A DNA stretch of 57,682 bases from Paenibacillus sp. FSL H7-0331 (GCF_001956045.1 NZ_MRTH01000047.1:1-57682); one strand, 5' to 3'; positions 43,274 to 53,454 are shown, counted from the first letter of the stretch. Notes: generated by a model from the letters alone, not told the origin. A program made the numbers and translations.

Positions 43274-43891
43274 CTATGCTCTGCGATGTCTTCTTTTGAT
43301 CGATATCACGATTAACGCCATCATCACAATACCGCCAACAAAGCCGCCCAGATGGGCATAGATATCGATGTTGGGAACGAACAGCGAGTTCGCGAACCCA
43401 ATTCCTACAATAACGAGAAGCGTCTGCTTGGTCTGGTAATCGATAATGTCCTTTCGAAATATCGCCAAAAATAAAAATGCAGCATATATCCCGTAAATCG
43501 CTCCCGATGCACCTGCCGAGACAAAATAATCCTTGTGCAGCCACATACTGAATATATTTCCTGTAATACCACATACGATATAAGTCAGCAGGTATCTCCA
43601 TTTACCGAGCATGCGCTCCAGCGGCGCTGCAAACACATAGAGAGCAAAGCTGTTAAAGAACAGATGCGCAAACCCGATATGAATAAACATCGCAGCTGCA
43701 TAACGCCAAACCTCCGCCTTCATATTCGGCAAATCAAATATGGCACCGAATTGCAGTAAGGTTACGTTCGGGTTCTGGGATAAGCTGAATATCTCCATAA
43801 GTCCCCACACCACGATATTCACAAGAATCAATAGAGCTGTGATCGGATACAGGGTGATATATTCCTTTAAACTTTCTCTTCGTGCGAACAT
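43274..43891 (-). CDS. Rhomboid-family intramembrane serine protease
   Basis: About 205 residues from ATG 43891, which has GAGGAAG seven bases upstream; an open extension to 43954 overlaps the radical SAM gene. There are six transmembrane segments. The catalytic Ser lies in VSAGASGAIYGIYA and the His in IDIYAHLGGFVGGIV. The oxyanion-side FIHIGFAHLFFNSFALYVF loop is present. It cleaves transmembrane helices of unknown substrates. The gene follows the radical SAM gene with 23 bases between, so the two may share a transcript. Confidence 0.93.
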   Translation of the reverse strand: MFARRESLKEYITLYPITALLILVNIVVWGLMEIFSLSQNPNVTLLQFGAIFDLPNMKAEVWRYAAAMFIHIGFAHLFFNSFALYVFAAPLERMLGKWRYLLTYIVCGITGNIFSMWLHKDYFVSAGASGAIYGIYAAFLFLAIFRKDIIDYQTKQTLLVIVGIGFANSLFVPNIDIYAHLGGFVGGIVMMALIVISIKRRHRRA

Positions 43892-43914
43892 GGACTCACT
43901 TCCTCTCGCTTTTG

Positions 43915-44793
43915 CTACATGCTGAATCTTTGTCGGTAACCGCACTTTCTGCACAACTCTTCCACGACTTCTCTTCGGGAAAAACCGTTATACAAATTGT
44001 TGGCACGTTCTCCCTCTACAATCTCGGAGAAAGGGGTCTGATTAATGTTGCCCAAATTGATAACACCTTCTCCGTCGAGACAGCAAGGTACCACCGTACC
44101 ATCTACCAGAATCGCAGCCTGATTGCGCAGCGCATGACAGAAGCCCTTGCCCTCATCCTCAGCTTCCTTTAAATCCGGCCATTGAAATTCATGATCCTGA
44201 TTCAAATAAATTTGCTTTGCAATTTTCAGTCCGCTGCCGCGCACAAATTTCTCTTCGATTTTGAAATCAAGTTCAAATGCTTTTTCAATCATTTCAAGAA
44301 TTTCGCGATTTCGGCTTCTTTCGAGGTTAGTGGTATTGTCCGTATCCAAATTCCACAGCCTCAGTGAAACCAATAATGGGGTCGTAGCGACCGCTTCCTT
44401 CACGAAATCCAAAATATTCATAATATAGGCTTCCTTATTTGTCGAGCCTTCATGCCCGTCAAAGCTGTGTAACGAAAAATTCATCTGTCTAAGCGCAGGC
44501 TTGGGCAAAATTTTATGTTTGTTTTTGGTGATCAAGGTGCCATTGGTCGTAATATTGACCTTGAAGCCTCGCTCATGGCTCAGATCCAGCAGTTCATCGA
44601 TCCGGGGATGAAGCAAAGGCTCACCTTTTACATGAAAATAAATATAATCCGTGTGCGGCTTAATTTCATCAAGAATTTTAGTGAACGCATCTATTTTAAT
44701 AAAATTCGATTGTCGCTTCGTTTGCGGGCAAAAGGTACAGGCCAAGTTGCACACGCTCGTAATTTCGATATAAGTCTTTTTAAATTTCTTCAT
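43915..44793 (-). CDS. Radical SAM protein with SPASM-type C-terminal domain
   Basis: 292 residues. The cluster motif CNLACTFC (C-x3-C-x2-C) is at residues 16-23, and KGEPLLHPRIDELLDLSHERGFKVNITTNGTLI gives the SAM-binding GEP motif. The C-terminal half has a SPASM-like Cys set (GTVVPCCLDGEGVINLGNI, ELCRKCGYRQRF), which would hold an auxiliary cluster. Such proteins modify peptides or small molecules. No precursor peptide with a ribosome site is seen nearby. GGAGTGA precedes the ATG by six bases. Confidence 0.9.
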   Translation of the reverse strand: MKKFKKTYIEITSVCNLACTFCPQTKRQSNFIKIDAFTKILDEIKPHTDYIYFHVKGEPLLHPRIDELLDLSHERGFKVNITTNGTLITKNKHKILPKPALRQMNFSLHSFDGHEGSTNKEAYIMNILDFVKEAVATTPLLVSLRLWNLDTDNTTNLERSRNREILEMIEKAFELDFKIEEKFVRGSGLKIAKQIYLNQDHEFQWPDLKEAEDEGKGFCHALRNQAAILVDGTVVPCCLDGEGVINLGNINQTPFSEIVEGERANNLYNGFSRREVVEELCRKCGYRQRFSM

Positions 44794-44841
44794 CTGCTAT
44801 CACTCCATTTCTATTAAAAGCTTTGTTCACATTGGCATAAC

Positions 44842-44883
44842 AAAAAGCCTGCAATGAGTCACAAGTATGCTCATGCAGACTTT
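44842..44883 (-). terminator. Terminator after the SpoIIE-type phosphatase gene
   Basis: On the minus strand AAAGTCTGCATGAG faces CTCATTGCAGGCTTT and is followed by TTGTT. Confidence 0.72.
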
Positions 44884-44969
44884 CCATCATTTTAAATATA
44901 GCACAGGATGGGGCCGGATGACAGTCTATGTCAATAGTCTCCTCGTATGTTTGAAGTCTATTAGATCCA

Positions 44970-46853
44970 CTATATTCCCTCTTCTGTACTTTCCTCTGCC
45001 GCTCCCGCAGCAATTTGATCGGCAGCCCGAAAGGACAATACCGTAATATCATCACGCTGTCTTTCATCGCCCATATACGTTTCCAGCTCATGAAGGAACG
45101 ATTCCTTCTGTTCCATCAGGGACAAATTCCCGTAACGAACGATCATTTCCGCGAATCGTTTTTTACCGAATGAATAATCGCGTTCACCGCCATTTTGATC
45201 GAAGAAGCCGTCCGTAGTCATATAATAACGAGCCTCACCTTCTGGCATCATATGGTTTGTATATTCATAATCGGAAGGGGTTTTACGATAACCCACGCTT
45301 CTGCGGTTGCCCTTCCATGATTGCAATACCCCATCCTCATCCACGCGATGCAAGGTGCAGGAGGCCCCTGCGAATATGACACTATTCGGTTCAATGGCAC
45401 AAATCCCGATATCCAGCCCGTCATCAGTCACACCTTCATGCCCATCCTGACCGAGTGTTTCTTTCAACAAGCGATTCAATTGACTCAAAATCGATGCTGG
45501 GTCCTCTATCTCACCGCTATCTGCAATACGGTTGAGTGCGGATACAGCCAAAAGTGTCATGAATGCGCCTGGAACACCATGACCTGTACAGTCACCAACA
45601 GCTACAAGCGTCCGTTCTCCGAATTGCTTCGACCAGTAAAAGTCACCGCCTACGACATCCCGCGGCCGCCAAATAACAAAATGCTCATTAAACAATACCT
45701 TTAACTGCTGCTCCTTCGGTAAAACGGACTCCTGCAGCAGCTTGGCGTAATTAATGCTGTCCAGTATTTCCTGATTGCGCTCGTACAATTCCTTCGTGCG
45801 CTCCATCACCTGCTTCTCCAGCTCCTGATTCAGCAGAATCGCCCGTTTATAAGGATTGGCCAGCTTGCGGGATATATAATAGAAGAAGAACACAATCGAA
45901 ACCATAGAAACGGCCACGGCCAGAACCGTATTCCATTTAATCGTCCGCAGAAAAGAAACCGTCTCATTACGTTCGACCTCAACAAGCAGATGAAGATCCG
46001 TCGATTTCAATGGGTAACTGATCAGATCCATCCGCTCACCCGATTTGGAATCATATTCAAAAATTCGCGTCGTTGTATCAAACTGCTTGAGCACGTCGCT
46101 TGAGGCTGAGTCGATCATCACATCTCGGATATTTTTGCCATTATGCTCATACACATCGGATAAATAAATCGATCCCTTGCTATCGATCAGCCACAGATTG
46201 ATACCCTTACCATCCTTGTAGGAAGCAAAATTATTGGACAACTCATGAAGATTAATCCCTACACCCACAACCGCCAGGGGCGCGTCCACCGGACCCGCTA
46301 ATGCGTTCACGAATGCAAAGGTATCCTTAAGCTCATTATTGTAATCAAAGTTTATCGAGGAGGCCTTCTTGAGTGCGATGGAATCAAAGAACCAGCTATC
46401 ATCAGGATCTTGCTCGCTTATCGTATCAATAATCTTTCCATTTTCATCCCAGTAATGCCTTGATTTCGTGCTTGCTATAAAAGTCGTGCTGTAGCCCAGG
46501 TTTTGATGCAAATAATTCGTTTTTTGGTGAACCATGGCCTCGAGCGTCGCATTGTTCTCCCCATCCTGCAGCCATTTCAATAGAGTAGGATCGTTGGCAA
46601 ACACCAAAGAGGTTTCGATTTCCTTATCAATCCTTGCATCTACCTTGGACGAGATGGACTCGGCAATCGTTTCGAGATCACGGCTTTTCAACTTTTTGAC
46701 GACTTCGTTTTCCGTAAAGAAATACACAAATGTGCCGATTAGCACAATCGAAAACACGATCAATACACTAGCCAATATCATGACCTTCGTTACTCCCGAA
46801 TCGAAGGCAGGTTTGGCTTTCAAATTTGTCTCTGGTTTGAATACATTCGACAT
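44970..46853 (-). CDS. SpoIIE-family PP2C phosphatase with extracellular dCache sensor
   Basis: About 627 residues from ATG 46853; an open extension of 30 codons lacks a ribosome site. One helix at about 25-45 (MILASVLIVFSIVLIGTFVYFF) and another near 325-345 (TVLAVAVSMVSIVFFFYYISRKL) enclose a dCache-like domain (DDSWFFDSI, FDYNNELKDTFAFVNAL). The cytoplasmic part is a SpoIIE/RsbU phosphatase (WRPRDVVGGDFYWSKQ, AVGDCTGHGVPGAFMTLLAVSAL, TDGFFDQNGG, RDDITVLSF). It likely dephosphorylates an anti-sigma-factor antagonist in response to an outside signal. No partner RsbV/RsbW genes are adjacent. Confidence 0.93.
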   Translation of the reverse strand: MSNVFKPETNLKAKPAFDSGVTKVMILASVLIVFSIVLIGTFVYFFTENEVVKKLKSRDLETIAESISSKVDARIDKEIETSLVFANDPTLLKWLQDGENNATLEAMVHQKTNYLHQNLGYSTTFIASTKSRHYWDENGKIIDTISEQDPDDSWFFDSIALKKASSINFDYNNELKDTFAFVNALAGPVDAPLAVVGVGINLHELSNNFASYKDGKGINLWLIDSKGSIYLSDVYEHNGKNIRDVMIDSASSDVLKQFDTTTRIFEYDSKSGERMDLISYPLKSTDLHLLVEVERNETVSFLRTIKWNTVLAVAVSMVSIVFFFYYISRKLANPYKRAILLNQELEKQVMERTKELYERNQEILDSINYAKLLQESVLPKEQQLKVLFNEHFVIWRPRDVVGGDFYWSKQFGERTLVAVGDCTGHGVPGAFMTLLAVSALNRIADSGEIEDPASILSQLNRLLKETLGQDGHEGVTDDGLDIGICAIEPNSVIFAGASCTLHRVDEDGVLQSWKGNRRSVGYRKTPSDYEYTNHMMPEGEARYYMTTDGFFDQNGGERDYSFGKKRFAEMIVRYGNLSLMEQKESFLHELETYMGDERQRDDITVLSFRAADQIAAGAAEESTEEGI

Positions 46854-46955
46854 CCGTACACCCCTATTTAAAAGCTTTAGACATCCTCGCAGCCGATTCT
46901 TACATTCATTGAATGATATTCGTCGGTAGAGCTGCTCCAGCACGTGTGCGTCAGC

Positions 46956-47903
46956 TTAATTGCCCGTCACGCTATCAATCGTGCCAAATATATCCTTCAG
47001 CTTCTGAATATCAGCCTCTGGCAGTGGAGGTCGGTTCGCCGATGCAATATTATCCGCTAGATGCTGTACATTACCCGTTCCCATCAACACGGAATGAATG
47101 CCCGGCTCATATCTGCAAAAGCGGTAAGCCGCATCCATGATGCTTTCAGCACCATGCTGATGCACGAGGAAATCCAGGCTGTTGACTGGGTTGACCTTAT
47201 CAGGATCCAGCTTTCCTTCGGCAAGCAGGCTCGCAATAATCTCAGCTAATGCCTCGGGATGTGACAAGGCTCTCCGTACCGCGAACATGTCGAGAACTCC
47301 AATATTTTTGGCGATTGTAGCTTCAAAAATTTGAGCCCGTGCGCTCTGGTTTAACATATTAAATCCGACCATCATCACATCCCAGCAATCATCCTGAATA
47401 GCTTGATGCAGCATCTGATGAGCAGGGTCTGATCCAAAAGCTTCGGTGATACCATGAAAACGAATTTTACCTTTTTCCTGCATTTTGATCATTTCCGGTA
47501 CCAAGTGCTCTACCGCATATGCGTAATCAGCAGCAGCCACACCATGCAGATGATAAATATCGATATAATCCGTTTTCAAATTGGACAAGCTTTGATCAAC
47601 ACTTTTTTCAAAATCGTCTGGCTTCTTTAATACCTTATTATGTTGAAGCGAATACTTGGTGGATATGTATACCGACTCTCTTGGGATATGCTGCAGACCT
47701 GCCCCAACCACATTTTCTGTGCCATAGGCTTCGGCTGTGTCGATCAGATTAATGCCCAGCTCGATCGCTTTTGCGACAATCGTCGCGGCTTCCTGCTCAC
47801 TTTTAATCGTTTGCATACCTAACCTGCTGCTTCCGCCAGCCCCCAGGCTCATGACGCTTACCTGTAAACCGGTCCTACCCAAAGTTACATAATCCACGGA
47901 CAA
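46956..47903 (-). CDS. Aldo/keto reductase family oxidoreductase
   Basis: 315 residues forming a TIM barrel NADPH-dependent carbonyl reductase. The start MSVDYVTLGRTGLQVSVMSLGAGG and the block LGINLIDTAEAYGTENVVG carry the catalytic Asp and Tyr. The Lys lies in VYISTKYSL and the His in IDIYHLHGV. The cofactor region near the end reads SVLMGTGNVQHLADNI. The substrate is unknown. It stands as a single gene between the SpoIIE-type phosphatase and the YbaK-like gene. Confidence 0.94.
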   Translation of the reverse strand: MSVDYVTLGRTGLQVSVMSLGAGGSSRLGMQTIKSEQEAATIVAKAIELGINLIDTAEAYGTENVVGAGLQHIPRESVYISTKYSLQHNKVLKKPDDFEKSVDQSLSNLKTDYIDIYHLHGVAAADYAYAVEHLVPEMIKMQEKGKIRFHGITEAFGSDPAHQMLHQAIQDDCWDVMMVGFNMLNQSARAQIFEATIAKNIGVLDMFAVRRALSHPEALAEIIASLLAEGKLDPDKVNPVNSLDFLVHQHGAESIMDAAYRFCRYEPGIHSVLMGTGNVQHLADNIASANRPPLPEADIQKLKDIFGTIDSVTGN

Positions 47904-47954
47904 TCACTCCTCAATTATGGGATTAAAGATTCTGCATACGTCTACATTATCGTA

Positions 47955-48458
47955 TTATGAATGGCTTGTGATGTCTACTAGAATAGCTTCAGAGGCGGCA
48001 GCCAAATCTTCACCTTTAAGAAATATTTGCAAGCCGCGGCGACCTGCACTGATACTGACAGGATTTACGCTCGTAGCGGCTGGCGCTAAATAAAAAGGAT
48101 ACTTTTTCTTCGTACCCAGAGGTGAGACTCCTCCACGAATGTAACCGGTTAAAGCTTGAATTTCTTTTACGGCAACCATCTCGACCTTCTTATTCCCACT
48201 TGCCTGGGCTAAGCTTTTTAAGTTAAGCTCGGCATTGCCAGGAATACAGGCCATCATAATCCCCGTTTTATCACCGCGCAATACAAGCGTTTTATAAATT
48301 TGATCCGCCGGCAAGCCGACCTTATCGGCTACAGTGTAAGCATCCAGCTGATCTTCGTCCCAATCGTACTCATGTAACGTGTATGAAATATGGAGAGCGT
48401 CCAATATTCGACAAGCATTGGTTTTTGCAGACATAGAGATTTTATTCCAACCCTTCAT
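47955..48458 (-). CDS. ybaK: Cys-tRNA(Pro)/Cys-tRNA(Cys) deacylase (YbaK/EbsC type)
   Basis: 167 residues if started at 48458, or 159 from ATG 48434 ([11 protein letters not shown]), which matches the family better; neither has a strong ribosome site. Family blocks are [43 protein letters not shown], then [18 protein letters not shown], with the conserved Lys and the GG-x-SP-G motif. The enzyme hydrolyses cysteine mischarged onto tRNA(Pro). It is a single-gene unit. Confidence 0.93.
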   Translation of the reverse strand: MKGWNKISMSAKTNACRILDALHISYTLHEYDWDEDQLDAYTVADKVGLPADQIYKTLVLRGDKTGIMMACIPGNAELNLKSLAQASGNKKVEMVAVKEIQALTGYIRGGVSPLGTKKKYPFYLAPAATSVNPVSISAGRRGLQIFLKGEDLAAASEAILVDITSHS

Positions 48459-48500
48459 TTAAACAATTCAATCGTTTTGAGATATTTATGGTTATGAAGA

Positions 48501-48544
48501 AGGCGAACGCAGAGCACGGTTGCACCGAATCCCGACGTTCGCCT
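48501..48544 (-). terminator. Hairpin after threonine synthase gene
   Basis: AGGCGAACG (48501-48509) faces CGTTCGCCT (48536-48544). The minus strand continues CTTCTTCAT, so the T-run is only partial. Confidence 0.62.
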
Positions 48545-48577
48545 AATTATATTACAGATACAAGAGATGCTTTAATC

Positions 48578-49975
48578 CTAAGCACGGTTATAGAACGCTT
48601 CAAGCTGTGCAACAATTTCTTCCTTGCTGTTATTCACAATAGTTTGATACTGAGGTAGGGAAAGCAACTGCTCGATCTCAGCCGGGAATTGCTGCTTAAT
48701 ATCAATCAGACGGATGGCTTCGTCGAATTTCGCAGGATGTGCGGTTGCAAAGGATACACATACCTCATTGTCGTTACCAAACGTCTCATATGCCGCTATA
48801 CCGCAAGCCGTATGCGGGTCTAGCAAGTAATCGTGCTCGGCTTTGTATTTTCCGATAATCTCCAAACACTCGGCATTCTTCACACCATGGGCAGAGAACT
48901 CAGCTTGTACCCGTTTCAGGTCTTCGGCATCAATCACAATTTGCCCTTCTTGCTGGAACTTCTTCATATACTCGGATACCTTCTGCGAATCCTCACCCAA
49001 GAAATAATACAAGTAACGTTCAAAATTGCTGGCAATCTGAATGTCCATGGACGGACTGTGCGTGCTAAGGAAATCACCGCTTTTGTATACACCGGTTTTG
49101 ATAAAACGCTCCAAAATATTGTTCTCATTGGTGGCAATAATGAGTTTGTTGATCGGAAGCCCCATTTTCTTGGCCAAATAACCGGAGAACACGTTGCCAA
49201 AGTTACCTGACGGAATGCTGAAATTGATTTTCTCCAGCTTTTGCTGCTTGGCTACCTGCAGATAGGCATAGAAGTAATAAACGGTTTGCGCCAAAATCCG
49301 CACGAAGTTGATTGAATTGATAGCCCGCAAATGATGCTTGCCTTTAAAATCCAGATCACCAAACAGCTCCTTGATGACCCCTTGGCAATCGTCAAAGTTG
49401 CCCTTAACTGCTAAATTCAACACATTCGCATCGTTTACGGTTGTCATTTGAAGCTCCTGCACTTTACTCACCTTGAGATGCGGATGCAGCACACAAATAC
49501 GAATGCCTTCTTTGCCGCGCACTCCCTGGATGGCTGCAGCGCCCGTATCTCCCGAAGTCGCGCCGAGAATATGAATAATCTCGCCTTGCTTCTTGGAAAT
49601 ATACGAGTAGAGCTCACCCATAAATTGCAGAGCAACGTCTTTGAACGCGAAGGTCGGTCCGTGGAACAGCTCCAGGATATGGAGTTTATCGGTAATCGTT
49701 TGTACAGGCGTCACTTCCGGATTACGGAAGCTGGAGTAGCTTTTAGCTACCATATCCTTTAAATCCTCGTAAGGGATTTCATCATTCGTATAGTAAGAGA
49801 AAATTTTCAAAAACAGCTCCTGGTAGCTTAAAGCTTCCCATTCCTTCAAGGTCGCCGCTGAAACCACAGGGATCTCCTCAGGGATCATCAGACCGCCATC
49901 GTCAGCAAGTCCCATTAGAACTGTTTCTATAAAACCTCTTGCTTCCACATTGCCTCTGGTGCTGATATACTTCAT
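48578..49975 (-). CDS. thrC: Threonine synthase
   Basis: About 465 residues from ATG 49975, which has TTGGAGG eight bases upstream. It converts O-phospho-L-homoserine to threonine with pyridoxal phosphate. The N terminus MKYISTRGNVEARGFIETVLMGLADDGGLMIPEEIP is typical of the long (class II) bacterial form. The PLP lysine lies in HGPTFAFKDVALQFM, and the cofactor phosphate loop is in SIPSGNFGNVFSGYLAKKMGLP. It is a single gene here without hom or thrB next to it. Confidence 0.96.
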   Translation of the reverse strand: MKYISTRGNVEARGFIETVLMGLADDGGLMIPEEIPVVSAATLKEWEALSYQELFLKIFSYYTNDEIPYEDLKDMVAKSYSSFRNPEVTPVQTITDKLHILELFHGPTFAFKDVALQFMGELYSYISKKQGEIIHILGATSGDTGAAAIQGVRGKEGIRICVLHPHLKVSKVQELQMTTVNDANVLNLAVKGNFDDCQGVIKELFGDLDFKGKHHLRAINSINFVRILAQTVYYFYAYLQVAKQQKLEKINFSIPSGNFGNVFSGYLAKKMGLPINKLIIATNENNILERFIKTGVYKSGDFLSTHSPSMDIQIASNFERYLYYFLGEDSQKVSEYMKKFQQEGQIVIDAEDLKRVQAEFSAHGVKNAECLEIIGKYKAEHDYLLDPHTACGIAAYETFGNDNEVCVSFATAHPAKFDEAIRLIDIKQQFPAEIEQLLSLPQYQTIVNNSKEEIVAQLEAFYNRA

Positions 49976-50144
49976 CTTTCGTTCCTCCAATAATTTCATT
50001 CCATTAGGATAGGGATATAGTTGTCATTAACTCTATTTTACCTTTATTCGGAGCGATAACCAAGTGATGCGTCGAAATTAATTTAATGTTCCTCAAAATC
50101 AATAATATCCTTGAAATCTGGTAGGTTGGAGAAATACAGAGTCA

Positions 50145-51371
50145 TCAAAGCCACTTGAGCTGGTCGGTAACATCACTTCTTAATTTTCCTAATGAGGTAT
50201 CAATGATTTCCACTGTTTTAGGAACATTAAATATCGAATTAAATATATCCTCGCTTGTTAAGGAACTTAATCCTGCGCCATGCAGTACGGAAGCAATTTG
50301 CTTTATGGTAACGTCAGGATACATTTTTCTTTTGTAAATCAGATCCGCTATGACATCATTATGCATTTTATAAATATCCTCAATTGCAAATTTTTTCAAT
50401 GATTTATCTGTTTTTACATGTTGCATATGATTTCTATTAATGATCACGTTCACTTTTCCTTTATCACCATCAAAAGCATCCATATCAACAGGTGTATAGT
50501 CAAATTTATACTGAGCATGCGCTCCATCCAGATAAGGATGCAAAAAATCATCGATGTTCAAATATTCATCTCTCTTAAACGTGCTGTTACATACCTTGCA
50601 GCTGGGTATTAAATTATAAAAGGACAACGCAAATAAAGGATACTTGGATCGGGGGAAATAATGGTCCAACTCGGGTCTGGTCAAAGCTTTTCCGGCTGAG
50701 CCTGTATATATGGTGAACGTGTACATCCGATTGCAATAAGGACATACATTAATATTTAATTGATTGCATAAATCATAAGCACTCCATTTATTTGAGGAGG
50801 TCGGCGTTTTTATGCCTGTATCTCTAAACTGGTCATAATTAAAGATCCGGCACAATATCTCATAAAGCAGACCCTTCCTGATATGATCCGGCGCAAACAC
50901 TTCCTTGCCATTGGTAGTTTTCAGATGTGTATAGGTCTTAGTTATGTACCTGTAAATATCGATAAGCCGGTCTGGCTTCGAATTAAGAAGCTTCTCACAA
51001 TAAATTTCTGAAGAAGGCTCCAACATATCCAAAAGCATGCTCTGATACCGAGAGCAGTTTTGGACAAACTCAGTTTTGATCAGCTTGTTACTAAACACTT
51101 CCGGGATCGTGCTGACAGCAGGATGCGCACCGGAACTACTTTTCTTTAACGGTCTGTAAAAACGGTTCGAAATCACTTGTATGTGGGCAAATAACGTATT
51201 GTTATGCTTATAGATATGTAATCCTTCCTTATAACGAGCCGCTAGAGACGGGTCCGCTATGATCTGACAGCAGTTGAGGAAAAATCGGATCGTATCTATG
51301 ACGTAACCTCTGATATTCACCAAATGAACGGCTTCCAGATTTTTGTATTTAGACTCAGGTATTTGGATCAT
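50145..51371 (-). CDS. ptuB: HNH endonuclease, PtuB-like component of a Septu-type defence system
   Basis: 408 residues. The central HNH domain has two zinc-binding Cys pairs: CPYC at 210-213 and SCKVC further on, with the catalytic His in ELDHYFPRSKYP (His237) and the Asn in FYNLIP. The N-terminal 200 residues are helical and the C-terminal 100 carry EDIYKMHNDVIADLIYKRK; both extend beyond the compact PtuB I know (about 200-250 residues). The start overlaps the ATPase gene by 17 bases, and AAAGGAAAG lies six bases upstream. This ATPase-HNH arrangement is that of Septu. Degradation of phage nucleic acid is inferred. Confidence 0.78.
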   Translation of the reverse strand: MIQIPESKYKNLEAVHLVNIRGYVIDTIRFFLNCCQIIADPSLAARYKEGLHIYKHNNTLFAHIQVISNRFYRPLKKSSSGAHPAVSTIPEVFSNKLIKTEFVQNCSRYQSMLLDMLEPSSEIYCEKLLNSKPDRLIDIYRYITKTYTHLKTTNGKEVFAPDHIRKGLLYEILCRIFNYDQFRDTGIKTPTSSNKWSAYDLCNQLNINVCPYCNRMYTFTIYTGSAGKALTRPELDHYFPRSKYPLFALSFYNLIPSCKVCNSTFKRDEYLNIDDFLHPYLDGAHAQYKFDYTPVDMDAFDGDKGKVNVIINRNHMQHVKTDKSLKKFAIEDIYKMHNDVIADLIYKRKMYPDVTIKQIASVLHGAGLSSLTSEDIFNSIFNVPKTVEIIDTSLGKLRSDVTDQLKWL

Positions 51372-53397
51372 GGTCTTCTTTCCTTTTCTTCAAAATACGT
51401 TCGCGTTCTCTTTCTAATCTTGCAATTTCATGCTCGACACGTTTGAGTGGATCATCATCATTATATTTGGCATCATACATTTCCTGCAGCTTTGTCCTAA
51501 TGACGGGCTCACCGATAATACTGATGATATAAGCCATATCGCTTCTCTGCTCGCGGCTGGCCTCTGAATCATTATTCAGGAATTCAATGACCGCATTCAT
51601 TTTATTTCTGGCGAATTCTCCAATCAATCCCTTTGACATAAAAAAAGTATCGGACAGCAGCAGATGAATATTTGCACCAAACGTATCGAACTTGTCGCTC
51701 TCTGCTCGAACATGGCTGCGTCCATCCCGATTTTCCAATAAAATAATGTTTTCCTTGGGCAAGTCAGAAATTACGAACGGAGAATTGGAGGTCATTATAA
51801 TCTGAATGTTTTTTACATCATCACAATTTTTGAAAATTTCACCAAAAAAATTTACGATGTTATTGAGATATTCCCTTTGCCAGTTAGGATGGAGGTATAC
51901 TTCGCCTTCATCGATAAGGATCAGCAGATTTTCTCTGAGCCTGTAGTGATCAGTATGAAAGCCCCCATCAGTAAAACCGAATCGCCTGTACGACGGCTCG
52001 TTCGTAGATCGGTCGATCAACCAGTAAAACCTCGAATAGGTTACAAGCATCGCTCTTTCGCCTGAGGATATGCCTGACAAGTCGAAGGTTAACAGTCTAA
52101 ATGAAAAATCAGATTCCTCACTATACGTCAATAGTTGCATGATAAGTTCACGCTCTGCAAATGGAATCACGATATCCGGTTGATTATTCGCTACTATAAA
52201 GTCTTCAAACTGCGGCATAAGCCTGATTAGTTCCAGTCTGCCTTGAAAGCATTTATCGAAGTACTCATCGTTTTTATGTCTTAAAGGATGCCCTGCACGC
52301 TGATCCACATGAATCGTTTTTCGCAGCTTTTTGATCCTTTCTTTGAGCATTAGCATGAATGTATCTAGGGTCCAATTCGAGTTCAAATACTTGGTCAAGA
52401 TCTGCGTGATGTTAACCTTCTTCGGCTTGCTGCTGTTGACATTTTGCTCGAGGGCAGATTCATACATTTCAATGTATTCAAAGACAGATACCATGATTAT
52501 GGAATGAATAATTTCATCGATGCTCGTAATCAGGTTCAAACTTTTTTTGATTTTATCACTAATTTTTGAGATATTAATTTCGTTAGCATAATGTTTTCTT
52601 TGCAATCTATTCATAATTTCCGATAAACTTTTAAGATGAACAAGAAAAAAATCCGGTGCTTTCGGGATTATTTTATCGGCATTAGGCGACAGGAGAAAAC
52701 GAACCTGTCTTAAGATTTCCTGAATTTGGTTGTTGTTGTCATAAGAGTCCTGCTCCAAAACGGTGTTGGTAGATATATCAAGAAATATATCAAAGAAATC
52801 GTAGCTAAAGTCATTAAGAATATGGTTCGTATCCAGCACATTTGAAAAATAAATAATTTTCGTTTTTTTGAGTTCGGGAATTAAATATCGAACAGCATCA
52901 GAATTATAATTGTAGTTCTCGTAATCATCATAATCATCACTTTCATCGCTGTCCCCATATACCCTTTCCAATTGCATATCTCTTGTTTCAATAAGGAGAT
53001 CACCGTCTATATCCAATATATCAATTTCCCCTATATTATATAAATAAAAATGTCCCTGGTCCTTTACGATAACGATAAATTTATGCTCTGCTGCAGGATA
53101 TGAATAGCGTAAACCTCTTCCATAAAACTCTTGCTTGATATAGCTTAGGTTTTCTTTAAGAAACTGCAGTAGGGTAGTTTTACCGCTGCCATTCTCTCCT
53201 ACAATTGCCGTGATGTTTGTTATTTTAGAAGATTCATTATGATTCAAATTAAAAAAACCTTTAGGGTAGCTCTCTCTCAGATAGGAATGCACAATACCAT
53301 CCTTAAAGTTGAATCTGTATCTACCGCTAAAATTAAACTCCTGATTAACTATGACCCGATTGGAATCTTCTTCTATCCATAAATACAATAATTCCAT
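51355..53397 (-). CDS. ptuA: AAA/ABC-type ATPase, PtuA-like component of a Septu-type defence system
   Basis: About 680 residues from ATG 53397, eight bases after GAGG; an ATG two codons earlier is too close to it. Walker A is GENGSGKTT at 67-75, the ABC signature is LSGISSGERAM, and Walker B is LLILIDEGEVYLHP with Asp496 and Glu497. MTSNSPFVISDLP follows as the H-loop side. This is the SMC-like/OLD-like ATPase fold used by PtuA and retron-associated ATPases. A long charged helical insert between Walker A and signature (about 100-430) should form a coiled arm. The C terminus ends in a charged helix. It is the upstream partner of the HNH gene. Confidence 0.8.
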   Translation of the reverse strand: MELLYLWIEEDSNRVIVNQEFNFSGRYRFNFKDGIVHSYLRESYPKGFFNLNHNESSKITNITAIVGENGSGKTTLLQFLKENLSYIKQEFYGRGLRYSYPAAEHKFIVIVKDQGHFYLYNIGEIDILDIDGDLLIETRDMQLERVYGDSDESDDYDDYENYNYNSDAVRYLIPELKKTKIIYFSNVLDTNHILNDFSYDFFDIFLDISTNTVLEQDSYDNNNQIQEILRQVRFLLSPNADKIIPKAPDFFLVHLKSLSEIMNRLQRKHYANEINISKISDKIKKSLNLITSIDEIIHSIIMVSVFEYIEMYESALEQNVNSSKPKKVNITQILTKYLNSNWTLDTFMLMLKERIKKLRKTIHVDQRAGHPLRHKNDEYFDKCFQGRLELIRLMPQFEDFIVANNQPDIVIPFAERELIMQLLTYSEESDFSFRLLTFDLSGISSGERAMLVTYSRFYWLIDRSTNEPSYRRFGFTDGGFHTDHYRLRENLLILIDEGEVYLHPNWQREYLNNIVNFFGEIFKNCDDVKNIQIIMTSNSPFVISDLPKENIILLENRDGRSHVRAESDKFDTFGANIHLLLSDTFFMSKGLIGEFARNKMNAVIEFLNNDSEASREQRSDMAYIISIIGEPVIRTKLQEMYDAKYNDDDPLKRVEHEIARLERERERILKKRKEDHDPNT

Positions 53398-53454
53398 CTT
53401 CATAACCTCGTCCCAGCGTCATATGCTTTCAATCCGTTCCATGTTCAAATGAAC

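Noticed and set aside
44780..44905. A Cys-containing small frame (MMESLHEHTCDSLQAFCYAN...) just upstream of and overlapping the radical SAM gene, like a RiPP precursor
   Set aside because: No ribosome binding site, and the stretch contains the terminator hairpin of the upstream phosphatase gene. It is better read as intergenic.
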